Part shown: positions 8,187-16,080 of the stretch, in pieces | Layout of the letters: the number at the start of each line of letters is the position of its first letter | How positions within the stretch are numbered: position 1 is the first letter of the stretch | Source: Pedobacter westerhofensis | GTDB taxonomy: Bacteria; Bacteroidota; Bacteroidia; Sphingobacteriales; Sphingobacteriaceae | NCBI RefSeq assembly: GCF_900182595.1 | Contig: NZ_FXTN01000004.1 | Coordinates: 434,001 to 498,000 of the forward strand | Direction of reading: 5' to 3' | Length of the DNA: 64,000 bases | Made by a program: the position numbers and the translations under genes | The notes under the pieces: generated by a model | Told to the model about the DNA's origin: nothing | What the model saw: the letters and a program-made list of their open reading frames with translations, nothing else | Database searches by the model: none

Positions 8187-9155
8187 TTAAGATGAACGTT
8201 GTACGGTGGCGAGTAAATCATGCGGGTACCCGAGAGAAACGGCACTGAGCTGATCAAGCTGAGAGATATGTTCCGGTCTCAATTGAAGGGATGCTGCCTG
8301 CAAAGCATCATGGATATGGGCAACTGTACGCGCTCCAATGATAGGAAAAGTGTTTTTGGTCATGACCCAGGCCATTGCTATCTGCCCGGGACTGGCATGA
8401 AGTTCCGAACCAATCAGGATCAACTGATCAATTGTTTTCTTTGTCAGGTCATTTTCCTGATAATCCGAATCAGATGAACGGTTGATGCGGCCGGCTTCGC
8501 CCTGTCGGTATTTTCCCGTCAGCAAGCCACCTGCAAGGGGAGAATACATCATTGTGCCCAAACCAAATTGTGCAGCCATAGGAATAAGTTCCCTTTCGGC
8601 TGTGCGCTGTAATAAGTTGTATTCAATCTCCAGGGCCGTCAATCGTGTTTGAGAGCCTATGGCTGCAGCCTTCCAGGCAGGAAAGTTAGTGAGGCCTGTA
8701 TACAGTACTTTACCTGCTGTTACCAAATCTTCAAGTCCTCTTATAATTTCATCAACAGGGGTGATGCCGTCATCGAAATGGGGCATGTAAATATCAATGT
8801 AATCCGTTTTAAGTCGTTTTAAGCTGGATTCAACCGCCTGTCTCATCGCTTTGCGGTGATTGCCACGGTTTGTGATTGCGGGTTCAGCCTGATTGCTTTG
8901 GGTATATTTGGTACAAATGATAAAATTGCTGCGCTGATGATCAATGAATTTTCCTACCAACTCTTCAGATTCACCGAGCTGGTACCGATCCGAGGTATCA
9001 ATAAAGTTTCCTCCTTCATCGGCATAAGCTTTTAATATGAGTTCTGCTTCTTTTGCGCTTGCCCCATAACCGTTCCGTGTGCCTAACATCGCTGCGCCTA
9101 GTATCATTTCGCTTGCATACAGGCCCGTATTTTGTCCAAATAGTTTATTTTTCAT
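8187..9155 (-). CDS. Aldo/keto reductase
   Basis: A 322-residue cytoplasmic NADPH-dependent oxidoreductase of the aldo/keto reductase superfamily. The N-terminal part has the catalytic-site block FIDTSDRYQLGESEELVG (about residues 52-69) with the usual Asp and Tyr, then CTKYT with the catalytic Lys (about 83). YIDIYMPHFDD follows, and a C-terminal cofactor-binding segment ends PIIGARTVAHIHDAL. Length fits the family. The physiological substrate cannot be read from the sequence. It is divergent from an HxlR-type regulator gene starting at 9277, with 121 bases between, so that protein probably controls it in response to an electrophile or carbonyl stress. Confidence 0.9.
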   Translation of the reverse strand: MKNKLFGQNTGLYASEMILGAAMLGTRNGYGASAKEAELILKAYADEGGNFIDTSDRYQLGESEELVGKFIDHQRSNFIICTKYTQSNQAEPAITNRGNHRKAMRQAVESSLKRLKTDYIDIYMPHFDDGITPVDEIIRGLEDLVTAGKVLYTGLTNFPAWKAAAIGSQTRLTALEIEYNLLQRTAERELIPMAAQFGLGTMMYSPLAGGLLTGKYRQGEAGRINRSSDSDYQENDLTKKTIDQLILIGSELHASPGQIAMAWVMTKNTFPIIGARTVAHIHDALQAASLQLRPEHISQLDQLSAVSLGYPHDLLATVQRSS

Positions 9156-9249
9156 TGTCTTTGATTTAAGGATGTAAAATTGGAATAATCCGCCCTCCTG
9201 GTCAAGTACAGCTAAATTTATCTATACCAGATAGTATTTTCATATGACC

Positions 9250-9257
9250 TATATTTG
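9250..9257 (+). promoter_or_regulatory. -7 promoter element before the HxlR regulator gene
   Basis: TATATTTG matches TAnnTTTG and ends 19 bases before the ATG at 9277. No TTTG is found 19 bases upstream, so only the -7 half is supported. Confidence 0.5.
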
Positions 9258-9276
9258 AGGATCAAACAGAATTGTG

Positions 9277-9624
9277 ATGTACAAAAAGAAGATTCCGGTA
9301 TCAGTGGATTGTGGGTTACACTTATTCATGACCGTAATTAATGGAAAATGGAAGATCAACCTGATCTGGTGTATATATTCAGGCATTAAGCGGCCTGGAG
9401 AGTTGGAACGAAAAATCCCGCAGGCGACACGTAGAGTACTGGATGCACAGCTCAGGCAGTTAACCGATCACGGCATCATTTCGAAAGTCATTTATGATGA
9501 GCTTCCACTCAAAGTAGAGTATGAATTAACTCCGCTGGGCAAAACAATCATACCGGCAATTGCAGTTGCTGCCCAGTGGGGCGAGGACAACCGTGAAGAA
9601 CTGGAGCGCCTGGTTCAGGACTGA
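9277..9624 (+). CDS. HxlR-family winged-helix transcriptional regulator
   Basis: A 115-residue DNA-binding protein of the HxlR/MarR-like class. The pattern MTVINGKWKINLIWCIYSGIKRPGELERKIPQATRRVLDAQLRQLTDHGIISKVIY spans the helix-turn-helix and wing typical of HxlR proteins. One Cys near the N terminus (SVDCGLH) sits where redox- or quinone-sensing members carry their reactive Cys. I start at the ATG at 9277 rather than the GTG one codon upstream. It lies divergent from the aldo/keto reductase and probably regulates both. Confidence 0.88.
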   Translation: MYKKKIPVSVDCGLHLFMTVINGKWKINLIWCIYSGIKRPGELERKIPQATRRVLDAQLRQLTDHGIISKVIYDELPLKVEYELTPLGKTIIPAIAVAAQWGEDNREELERLVQD

Positions 9625-9632
9625 TCATCAAT

Positions 9633-9664
9633 AAAAAAGGCCAGGAACAGTAAAGTCCCTGGCC
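9633..9664 (-). terminator. Terminator between HxlR gene and barrel-protein gene
   Basis: Arms GGCCAGG (9639-9645) and CCTGGCC (9658-9664) form a 7-bp stem. On the minus strand it is followed by six T, so it serves mainly the gene at 9689-10687; it may also stop the plus-strand HxlR transcript. Confidence 0.8.
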
Positions 9665-9688
9665 AATCATCATACTTCAATCAGCTCC

Positions 9689-10687
9689 TCAAAACGGCAA
9701 CAGCGAAATTCTAAATTCGCCGTAGGTAGTGGATTTACCTTTCGTTTTGATGAAAGCATCGTCATAATTGCTGTCTTTAGCAATTGTTCTGGCTGAGACA
9801 GTGCTATTCACACCACCGCTGATTCCCAGTAAAATGTATTTGCCGAGCAGATATTCAAAACCTGGCCCGCTTTTAATTTCGATTGTGTTGTAGCTGTATT
9901 CATGGGGCAGCGCAGGGGCGCCGGATTTATAAAATGAAGCATAGGTATTGGCATTTGATCCCAGGTAAACCCAGGCTTTGCGTGACAAGGATTGCTTCAG
10001 CGTTGCGCTTTGCGGCAGATCAACTATCAGGTCCAGCCCGTTACTGTTTAATTTCCGGTAATAGTTGATTGTAGGGAGTACCGGCGTAGGAGCAGAGGGA
10101 TCGATCTGTACAAGCGCCCCAACAGCAAAATATACATCTGGTGTTTTCCTGACAGGAAAGACAATGCTGCCATTAAAATTGAATCGTCTCACTGACTTTA
10201 GGTTGTCAGATATTCCGGTAAATACCGCGGAGTAGATTACCGGGGTATGAAAAAGTTCATCAGTTCTTGAATAATTCAGAGCCAGGCCGAGGGTGCTTTT
10301 AGAGGTGCTGCCAGTATTTACCAGGGGTCCAGCTAATTTATTGTCGACTTCGCGTACATCAAAGAACTGTTCATTGTGGTAGATGGTTGCGCCGATAACA
10401 TTTCCATCCCAGCTGCTGATCGGAATAGAGAAGAAGGAACTGATCCTTGAATTACGGCTCTTGCCACTGTTCAGATCTTCATCGTTTAGTTTTGAATCAA
10501 AGTGTCCTGATCCGAATATGTCGGCCGTAACCGAAGCCCGGCGGAGTGTATTAAATCGGATCGCCTGCTCGCGCGACTCCTTCTTAAGCGTATCTGCAGG
10601 ATGAATGCTGGACATGCTGAACATGTTTTGCGCATATGTACCGATACTGAAAAGAAGCATACCGACAATTAGAATATTGATTTTCAT
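9689..10687 (-). CDS. Outer-membrane beta-barrel protein (DUF6268-like)
   Basis: A 332-residue exported protein. I start at the ATG at 10687 because it directly precedes a signal peptide (MKINILIVGMLLFSIGTYAQ); the open frame extends 20 codons further up without adding anything sensible. The mature part has alternating short hydrophobic and polar stretches, many aromatic residues, and ends in a terminal Phe (FRISLLPF), as outer-membrane barrels do. It resembles the DUF6268 family of Bacteroidota, whose function is unknown; I am not certain of the family. It overlaps nothing if the shorter start is used and lies 31 bases after msrB, perhaps as last gene of the msr operon. Confidence 0.65.
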   Translation of the reverse strand: MKINILIVGMLLFSIGTYAQNMFSMSSIHPADTLKKESREQAIRFNTLRRASVTADIFGSGHFDSKLNDEDLNSGKSRNSRISSFFSIPISSWDGNVIGATIYHNEQFFDVREVDNKLAGPLVNTGSTSKSTLGLALNYSRTDELFHTPVIYSAVFTGISDNLKSVRRFNFNGSIVFPVRKTPDVYFAVGALVQIDPSAPTPVLPTINYYRKLNSNGLDLIVDLPQSATLKQSLSRKAWVYLGSNANTYASFYKSGAPALPHEYSYNTIEIKSGPGFEYLLGKYILLGISGGVNSTVSARTIAKDSNYDDAFIKTKGKSTTYGEFRISLLPF

Positions 10688-10718
10688 GTTGTATTTTGAA
10701 GTGGGAAAATTGTACTGG

Positions 10719-11237
10719 TTATTTCTTTTTATCTGGTTCAAAATCAAGTGATACAGAGTTCATGCAAAAACGTTGGTATGTTGGAGCAGGGCCGTCATCA
10801 AAAACGTGGCCGAGGTGGGAATCACAGCGGCCACATAACACTTCGGTCCGCTCCATCCCTGCAGAATTATCAGTTTGATAGCGAACAGCCGCAGGTCGTT
10901 TTGGCTCGAAAAAGCTTGGCCAGCCACAGCTGCTGGCAAACTTTGCATCCGACCTGAACAGGAGGTTGCCGCAAACGGCGCAGTAGTAGGTTCCCCTAGT
11001 TTTACTATTCCAGTATTTCCCGGTGAAAGGCCGCTCCGTGTTATTTTCGCGTGCAACAGCGTACAGATCTGAAGAAAGTACTTTTTTCCATTCTGCATTG
11101 CTTACGTTCAGCTTTGTAATGTCTGTATTGGAATACCAGGGATTGTGCTCATGGCCAAGGGCGGTTTTTTCATTTTGGGCATAGCTGCTCAGGCAGATCA
11201 GCATCAGCAGGCTGCAGTAAATCAGGATTTTTTTCAT
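10719..11237 (-). CDS. msrB: Peptide-methionine (R)-S-oxide reductase MsrB, exported
   Basis: A 172-residue protein with a signal peptide (about 1-20, ending YAQ), so it acts in the periplasm. It reduces methionine-R-sulfoxide in oxidised proteins. The zinc-binding CxxC pairs are Cys86/Cys89 and Cys135/Cys138, the catalytic Cys is Cys158 (RFCMNSVSL), and Cys104 is the likely resolving residue. The GWPSFF and HLGHVFDDGP blocks are conserved. It overlaps the upstream msrA by 4 bases (ATGA-type coupling), so both stereoisomer-specific enzymes are made together. Confidence 0.95.
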   Translation of the reverse strand: MKKILIYCSLLMLICLSSYAQNEKTALGHEHNPWYSNTDITKLNVSNAEWKKVLSSDLYAVARENNTERPFTGKYWNSKTRGTYYCAVCGNLLFRSDAKFASSCGWPSFFEPKRPAAVRYQTDNSAGMERTEVLCGRCDSHLGHVFDDGPAPTYQRFCMNSVSLDFEPDKKK

Positions 11238-11878
11238 TGTTTAAGTTTGTTTTTAAAAATGCGTTTGAATTCTTCAAGTTGAGGCTGGATCACATAACGG
11301 CAGTACCCTTGCTCAGGATTGTTTTTATAATAGTCCTGATGCATTTTTTCAGCATCATAAAAAACCCTGAATGCAGTTACTTCGGTTACAATAGGCCTGG
11401 GATAGATTTTCTTTCCGGTTAGCTGACTGATATAGTATTGTGCCTTTTTGTGCTGCTCTTCATTATGATAAAAAATGGCTGAACGGTACTGGGTGCCAAC
11501 GTCGTTGCCCTGCCTGTTTAGTTGTGTTGGGTCGTGAGACAGGAAAAAAGCCTGCAGCAGTTCGTCGTAACTGATCACCGAGCTGTCGAAAACCACGTTA
11601 AATGCTTCGGCGTGCCCGGTTGTCCCAGTGCAAACTTCTTCATAGCCCGGATGCGCAACATGGCCGCCGGTATATCCCGCAGTTACCTTTATGACGCCTT
11701 TTAGCTGCGAAAATTTTGCTTCACCGCACCAGAAGCAGCCGGTTGCGAAAGTTGCTGTTTCAACAGGCCCCACAGGTTTGTTTATGACTTCGGGAGGTGT
11801 TTTTCTGATAAAATTGGCCCTGAGGGCTGAGAAGCCAAGTGAAAGCATCAGTATGAATAACAGAATTGGATTTTTCAT
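11234..11878 (-). CDS. msrA: Peptide-methionine (S)-S-oxide reductase MsrA, exported
   Basis: A 214-residue protein. A hydrophobic signal segment (about 1-21) is followed by the MsrA domain with the catalytic motif GCFWC (Cys48, Cys51), then AGYTGGH and GHAEAFNVVFD. It reduces methionine-S-sulfoxide; with msrB it forms a periplasmic repair pair for both epimers. The thioredoxin-like electron donor is not encoded nearby. The gene starts 4 bases after the esterase-like gene and overlaps msrB by 4 bases, so the three form a tight operon. Confidence 0.95.
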   Translation of the reverse strand: MKNPILLFILMLSLGFSALRANFIRKTPPEVINKPVGPVETATFATGCFWCGEAKFSQLKGVIKVTAGYTGGHVAHPGYEEVCTGTTGHAEAFNVVFDSSVISYDELLQAFFLSHDPTQLNRQGNDVGTQYRSAIFYHNEEQHKKAQYYISQLTGKKIYPRPIVTEVTAFRVFYDAEKMHQDYYKNNPEQGYCRYVIQPQLEEFKRIFKNKLKQ

Positions 11879-11882
11879 CAGG

Positions 11883-12722
11883 TTATTTTATAATTTGTAA
11901 AAGGAAATCTGTTACCTGATCTGGTTTGGTAAGCATTGGACAATGACCAGAGTCTATAGCAAACACGTTTTTAATGCCGGCAGCACTCACCATTTTTCTT
12001 TGCAGGTCTATGGTGATGGCATGGTCCTGATTGGTATAGATGTAATATTTTGGTACTGAAGCAAAAGATGGGTTTTTTAAGAAAATCTTGTCTGCCTGGG
12101 CGGCAATAGGCTCCGGGCGGTTGTTTGCGATGAGTAGTTGTTTAACTGCCTCAGTACCATCCTGGGCGAAAACCTGCATGATTTTATCATTGGGGATACT
12201 TGCTGTACTGCCATCAGCGGATATAATCAAAGCCGGGCCGAACTGTGAATTTGGATCCATAGCAGTGAGGTCAAAGATGGATTGGTTATTTGCCGGAACA
12301 AAGCCAGCAAGGTAAACCAGTTTCTCTATATGGCCTGGAATCGTATCGGCTACTGCAGTGATAATGGCGCCTCCCAAACTGTGGCCTACCAGCACCACAG
12401 GCCCACTGATTGCCGTGATCGCTGAAACAACTTTATCGCGATATGTTTTGATAGTAATCGATGAAGGGGGAGTCTGGTCCTGACCGTGGCCCGGCAGCTC
12501 AATGATTACTACTTTTTGTCCGGCAGCTTCCAGTTTTGTTTTTACAAACTGCCAGGCGTAAGGAGCCTGAAAAGCGCCATGTACAAGTACAAAGGTTTTG
12601 GGAGCTGGTGCGTGATCTTGCTCGTCTTTACTGCATCCTGTGATTGTAAGAAGGCAAACTGCAAAAAAAATCAGTGAGTAAAGCAATGGCACCCGTGTGT
12701 TTTTATAGAATTGAGATTTCAT
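11883..12722 (-). CDS. Alpha/beta-hydrolase lipoprotein (esterase-like)
   Basis: A 279-residue protein. I start at the ATG at 12722, which gives MKSQFYKNTR, a hydrophobic segment and the lipobox LTITGC; a frame 8 codons longer exists. The mature part is an alpha/beta hydrolase: oxyanion segment VLVHGAFQ, nucleophile elbow GHSLGG, and a late catalytic His in DSGHCPM. Members with this pattern are called esterases of the EstC type; the natural substrate is unknown. As a lipoprotein it would be anchored in the cell envelope. It is the first gene of an operon with exported msrA and msrB. A 22-bp palindrome abuts its start codon. Confidence 0.85.
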   Translation of the reverse strand: MKSQFYKNTRVPLLYSLIFFAVCLLTITGCSKDEQDHAPAPKTFVLVHGAFQAPYAWQFVKTKLEAAGQKVVIIELPGHGQDQTPPSSITIKTYRDKVVSAITAISGPVVLVGHSLGGAIITAVADTIPGHIEKLVYLAGFVPANNQSIFDLTAMDPNSQFGPALIISADGSTASIPNDKIMQVFAQDGTEAVKQLLIANNRPEPIAAQADKIFLKNPSFASVPKYYIYTNQDHAITIDLQRKMVSAAGIKNVFAIDSGHCPMLTKPDQVTDFLLQIIK

Positions 12723-12743
12723 ATCAAATAAAATTATTTGATA
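12722..12743. promoter_or_regulatory. 22-bp palindrome at the start of the esterase-msrA-msrB operon
   Basis: Perfect arms TATCAAATAA and TTATTTGATA around a central AA. The palindrome touches the start codon of the lipoprotein hydrolase gene (ATG at 12722-12720). It looks like a dimeric regulator site, but could also form a small hairpin in the leader. No second copy was seen in the window. Confidence 0.5.
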
Positions 12744-12875
12744 CAAACCTAGGCGGTAATTGAGAGCCTTTTTTTCACTTAAGTTAATATAAACGTGAAT
12801 ATCGGTACTTGTACTGTACTGCGTGATACCAGGCGAACACAGAAGCCTGAACTGAACTTTGTTTTTCTTTCCATG

Positions 12876-12912
12876 AAAATGCCCCCAATAAGATTCTACT
12901 TTGTTGGGGGCA
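12876..12912 (-). terminator. Terminator of the azoreductase gene
   Basis: A perfect 9-bp stem TGCCCCCAA (12880-12888) and TTGGGGGCA (12904-12912) with a 15-base loop. On the minus strand it is followed by TTTTC, about 95 bases beyond the azoreductase stop. The rest of the 12744-13007 gap shows no gene. Confidence 0.65.
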
Positions 12913-13007
12913 CTTCAAATCTGATGATTTGCAGGACTCTTTATTTTTGCTACAAAATAAAGATAGTTCTATCCCGCTGCAATATGTAATGAGCTATTCC
13001 GCGTTGT

Positions 13008-13610
13008 TTAATCAATTACTATGCTTGCAATTGCTTTGTCCATAGCATGATCCTTGATACCGGGAACCTTTAGGCCTTCGGCACGGAACACCGTTTGGCC
13101 TGTCATCCCCAGGAAGCCCAGGAAAGCCTTCAGATATGGCGCAACAAAGTCATTTACCTGACCCGGTCCTTCAGAATAAATACCTCCGGAAGACATGGCT
13201 ACATATACTTTTTTACCGGTTACCTTTCCCACAGGACCATTTTCACCATAGCCAAAGGTTATTCCAGCCCTGGTGATATAATCAATCCAGGCTTTCAAAG
13301 CTGTATGGATGGTGAAGTTATACAATGGAGCTCCAATGACGATAATGTCAGCTGATAACAACTGATTGACCACTTCGTCAGAAAAGCTTATAGATTCCTT
13401 TTCTTCGGGAGTCAGTTGATCGGCTGGAATAAAAAATGTGCGTAGTACGGTAGGATTGAGGTGAGGAATTTCGATCTCGACCAGATTCAGCTCTTCAAGA
13501 GTGTTCTCAGGGTATTTTTCCTGAATTTTTCTGATGATGGCCTGACCCAGTTTGATACTGTATGATTCTTTGCCCTGGATGCTGGAGATTATGTGAAGGA
13601 TGCGTTTCAT
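13008..13610 (-). CDS. azoR: FMN-dependent NADH-azoreductase (quinone reductase)
   Basis: A 200-residue cytoplasmic flavodoxin-like enzyme of the AzoR/AcpD family. The N-terminal KRILHIISSIQGKESYS holds the FMN phosphate loop, APLYNFTIHTALKAWIDYI is the conserved FMN/substrate block, and SSGGIYSEG follows. The family reduces azo dyes in vitro, but its usual task is two-electron reduction of quinones, which protects against electrophile stress. It is divergent from an HxlR-family regulator at 13728, and the space between carries repeated TTACCT sites. Confidence 0.93.
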   Translation of the reverse strand: MKRILHIISSIQGKESYSIKLGQAIIRKIQEKYPENTLEELNLVEIEIPHLNPTVLRTFFIPADQLTPEEKESISFSDEVVNQLLSADIIVIGAPLYNFTIHTALKAWIDYITRAGITFGYGENGPVGKVTGKKVYVAMSSGGIYSEGPGQVNDFVAPYLKAFLGFLGMTGQTVFRAEGLKVPGIKDHAMDKAIASIVID

Positions 13611-13653
13611 GAAAAAAATTATTATGAGTTTGTGATCTGAAGCAAAAGTATGG

Positions 13654-13720
13654 TTACCTGGTGATGAAAAGTTAGTACTTACCTAAAGGAAAGCGGTTAC
13701 CTGGAGGTAAGTGATTACCT
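13654..13720. promoter_or_regulatory. Repeated TTACCT operator cluster between azoR and its HxlR regulator
   Basis: TTACCT occurs at 13654, 13679, 13697 and 13715, and the inverse AGGTAA at 13705, so 13697-13710 is an inverted repeat TTACCT-GG-AGGTAA. The last copy overlaps the -7 element TACCTTTG (13716-13723) of the regulator gene. This fits autorepression and joint control of azoR by the HxlR protein. Confidence 0.6.
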
Positions 13721-13727
13721 TTGGAGG

Positions 13728-14105
13728 ATGAAGATGATTATAAATGAGGCACTTCCAGACAAGGATGAATGTACGGGCTCACTGAGGAATGTCCTTGATG
13801 CACTATCAGTTTTAAATGGGAAATGGAAGATCGCTTTAATTCTGTCTCTTGTGCAGTCATCAAAGCGGTTTAATGAGATTCAGCATGAACTTAAGGGGAT
13901 ATCCCCGAAAGTGTTAGCTAAAGAACTGAAGGATTTGGAGCTCAATGATTTTGTTAAACGATGTGTGTATCCGACTACTCCGGTTAGTATTATTTATGAA
14001 GCGACCGATTACAGCCGTACATTAAAAAGTCTGATTGGGGAACTTAGCGCCTGGGGGGAACAGCACAGGGAAAAAGTCAAACAGAGTATGCGAAAGCAAT
14101 CCTGA
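13728..14105 (+). CDS. HxlR-family regulator, probable quinone/electrophile sensor
   Basis: A 125-residue winged-helix protein. The block LSVLNGKWKIALILSLVQSSKRFNEIQHELKGISPKVLAKELKDLELNDFVKR is a typical HxlR helix-turn-helix and wing. A Cys lies at about residue 14 (DKDECTGSL) just before the DNA-binding domain, as in redox-sensing members such as YodB of Bacillus, and another follows the wing (RCVYPTTP). It is divergent from azoR, and repeats of TTACCT overlap its own promoter. The ATG at 13728 lies only four bases past the -7 element, so the message may be leaderless; the ATG at 13734 is an alternative. Confidence 0.9.
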   Translation: MKMIINEALPDKDECTGSLRNVLDALSVLNGKWKIALILSLVQSSKRFNEIQHELKGISPKVLAKELKDLELNDFVKRCVYPTTPVSIIYEATDYSRTLKSLIGELSAWGEQHREKVKQSMRKQS

Positions 14106-14313
14106 GTGTTTGTAACAAACTGCACAGGTTAACAAATTCATAATAATAATTGAACCATAAATGCACATCTGATTGTTCAATTTTGCCGGAATAATTACCC
14201 TGTCTGGCAAGCTCCATTCAATTATGGACTAACTTTTATGCATTAATAGTATATGAGATTGCCTATACCGCAGAATGCGGTCGGGATGATTGTTACTTAC
14301 TTATTCGGCATTT

Positions 14314-15522
14314 ATGATCAAAGATATATTCCATACAAATAAAACCAACAGACTGATCCGCGTGGCTTTCACTATGCTTGCCACCATGTGTGCCATTCAT
14401 TCTACGCAGGCCCAGCAAACTAAACATGTCAACCCATGGACCGCTAAAGAGCTTGGTAAACTACCACCGATAGCCAGTCTTACAGACGGCGTCTGGCTGA
14501 AGGGTGACCTGCATGTACATTCAAGTCATAGCACTGATGGCGTCAATCCTGGCCCTGAACGGCATCCGGTCAAAACTATAATTGCTTTTGCGAAATCAGT
14601 TGATTTTGGTTTCATAGGAATTACAGATCACGATAATCACGTGTGAGGAGATGTTGAACATCACACCTGGGCTGATCCGGATTTCAAATCGGATTCAGTA
14701 TTATTATTATACGGAGCGGAGTGGACCACCACCCGTGGCCATGGCAATACCTTTTCCGCGAAGCCATATGATCACCAAAAATTTTATGATGTTCGTGATC
14801 AGCGGGATGCCAATATCATTGCGGTAAAAAAAGAACTGGGAATTCATGTATCAGCTAATCATCCGGCTGGCCCTAAAGATCACTTCGGATTTTCTTATGA
14901 CTTGGTTGACGCAATGGAAGTCTGGAATTCAGCTTTGTGGACCAAAAACGCTAACTCTATCCTGATATGGGAAGATATGCTGGCCTCGGGACGCAGGGTA
15001 ACAGGCCGCGGAGGGAGTGATACACACTCGCCGAGTGAACTTAACTATATTGGCACCCCAACAACCTGGGTATTTGCCGCTAAACGTACATCGCAGGGAG
15101 TGGTTGACGCTCTGCTGAACGGTCGCGTTTCTGTAAGTGCAAATCCTTTTGCCCCACGTGTTGAGTTCTTCGCTGATCTCAACGAAGACGGTAAAATGGA
15201 TATGATGATGGGTGATAACGCGAAATCCACCGGAAAACCCATCAAATTCCGGGTCGAGCTGAAAGGGAATATAAAAACAGATAGTACCTATACTGTGAAT
15301 GTGATTAAAGACGGCCGTAATTTTGGCAGCTTTAAAATGTCTGGGAGCAAGCCTGTGATCGAGTTTATTGATACGCCAAAGTTAATTGAGCGTATGTATT
15401 ACCGTCTGACTGTTGAAGGACCTCCTACCAATTATCCGCAGGTACCTCGCTCGGCAGCTATCACAGGGAACATGGTTGCTTTGTCAAACCCGATATACTT
15501 CAATTTTGACCCTGAATTTTAG
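14314..15522 (+). pseudogene. PHP-domain metallohydrolase interrupted by one in-frame TGA
   Basis: Read through a TGA at 14644-14646, the frame from the ATG at 14314 to 15522 encodes one continuous exported protein of about 400 residues: signal peptide ending TQAQ, then a PHP/CehA-type metal-dependent hydrolase domain. The metal-binding segments lie on both sides of the stop: GDLHVHSSHS and ITDHDNHV before it, EHHTWADP, HPAGPKDHF and GRGGSDTHS after it. A C-terminal beta domain follows, with a calcium-type loop DLNEDGKMDM. The stop replaces one residue between HDNHV and GDVEHH. Apart from it nothing is damaged, so this is a very recent nonsense mutation, a readthrough case or a base-call error. 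Confidence 0.82.
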
Positions 15523-15653
15523 AGGGATATCATCATATAGCCTGCATTAAGAGCCGATATTTTAACGAGGATATAGGTGAGAAACAGAAGCTACTATAAT
15601 TGTAGAGAGCCATCTTGCTCGCTTGCTCAATATTTAGAAAGATCGGAAAACAG

Positions 15654-15687
15654 AAGAGCCTCAACTTTTTCAAGTTAAGGCTCTTTT
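15654..15687 (-). terminator. Rho-independent terminator of tRNA-Asp copy 2
   Basis: On the minus strand AAGAGCCTTAACTT pairs, with one wobble, with AAGTTGAGGCTCTT, starting two bases beyond the end of the tRNA. It is unrelated in sequence to the terminator of copy 1. Confidence 0.75.
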
Positions 15688-15794
15688 GCGGACCGGACGG
15701 GACTCGAACCCGCGACCTCCGCCGTGACAGGGCGGCATTCTAACCAGCTGAACTACCGGTCCGTTCTCCCTTGCGGGGCTGCAAAGATAGAAAA
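15687..15794. repeat. 108-bp direct repeat carrying tRNA-Asp, copy 2
   Basis: This is the partner of 5630-5737, in the same orientation, offset 10,057 bases, with one mismatch. Because the homology ends just after the -7 element, and only this copy has a full -33 element, this locus is probably the original. Confidence 0.93.
15689..15762 (-). tRNA. tRNA-Asp (GTC), copy 2
   Basis: The sequence is identical to the tRNA at 5632-5705, base for base, and folds the same way with anticodon GTC. This copy has a complete promoter (15782-15812) and its own terminator. Confidence 0.97.
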
Positions 15795-15812
15795 CATATA
15801 TTCAAATGCAAA
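15782..15812 (-). promoter_or_regulatory. Full consensus promoter of tRNA-Asp copy 2
   Basis: On the minus strand TTTG (15812-15809), exactly 19 bases, then TATCTTTG (15789-15782). This matches TTTG-N19-TAnnTTTG and lies 19 bases before the tRNA 5' end. Confidence 0.8.
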
Positions 15813-15983
15813 TCAAATTAAATATATTATTTAAGGCTTGTACGGTTAAAAAAATGCCAGTTGTCTATTCTGCTTAATGTCATCTGTTTATGATTGTAAT
15901 ATAGTCATCAGCTTCTGCCTTGCCTCCCTCGATCATCTGTGCTGATATTCTCAATTTCTCAAGCATCCTGATAAAGCAATTTC

Positions 15984-15997
15984 TTACGATATGGTAA
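15984..15997. promoter_or_regulatory. TTAC-GTAA inverted repeat upstream of mhqO-like gene
   Basis: TTACGATATGGTAA resembles the TTACCTGGAGGTAA operator in front of the HxlR gene at 13728. It lies 22 bases upstream of a -7 element TAAATTTG (16020-16027), a suitable place for repression. The link to that regulator is an inference from this likeness. Confidence 0.4.
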
Positions 15998-16019
15998 GAT
16001 TTTTAAAAAAGGGAAGGGC

Positions 16020-16027
16020 TAAATTTG
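16020..16027 (+). promoter_or_regulatory. -7 promoter element of the mhqO-mhqD operon
   Basis: TAAATTTG matches TAnnTTTG; transcription would start near 16034, giving a leader of about 47 bases. No TTTG is present 19 bases upstream. Confidence 0.45.
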
Positions 16028-16080
16028 TTTCAACAATAAGGAAAAAGCAACTCCAGCTTAACATAAACAGAAAGATCATT

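Noticed and set aside
14644..14646. TGA in the PHP gene as a selenocysteine codon
   Set aside because: I saw no clear SECIS-like hairpin placed for it, no selenocysteine genes in the window, and the family has no conserved Cys at this site.
5632..15762. The 10-kb interval between the tRNA-Asp copies as an intact integrative element
   Set aside because: The genes inside look like ordinary metabolic and stress genes, no integrase lies between the copies, and the repeat includes the whole tRNA and its leader rather than a 3' end.
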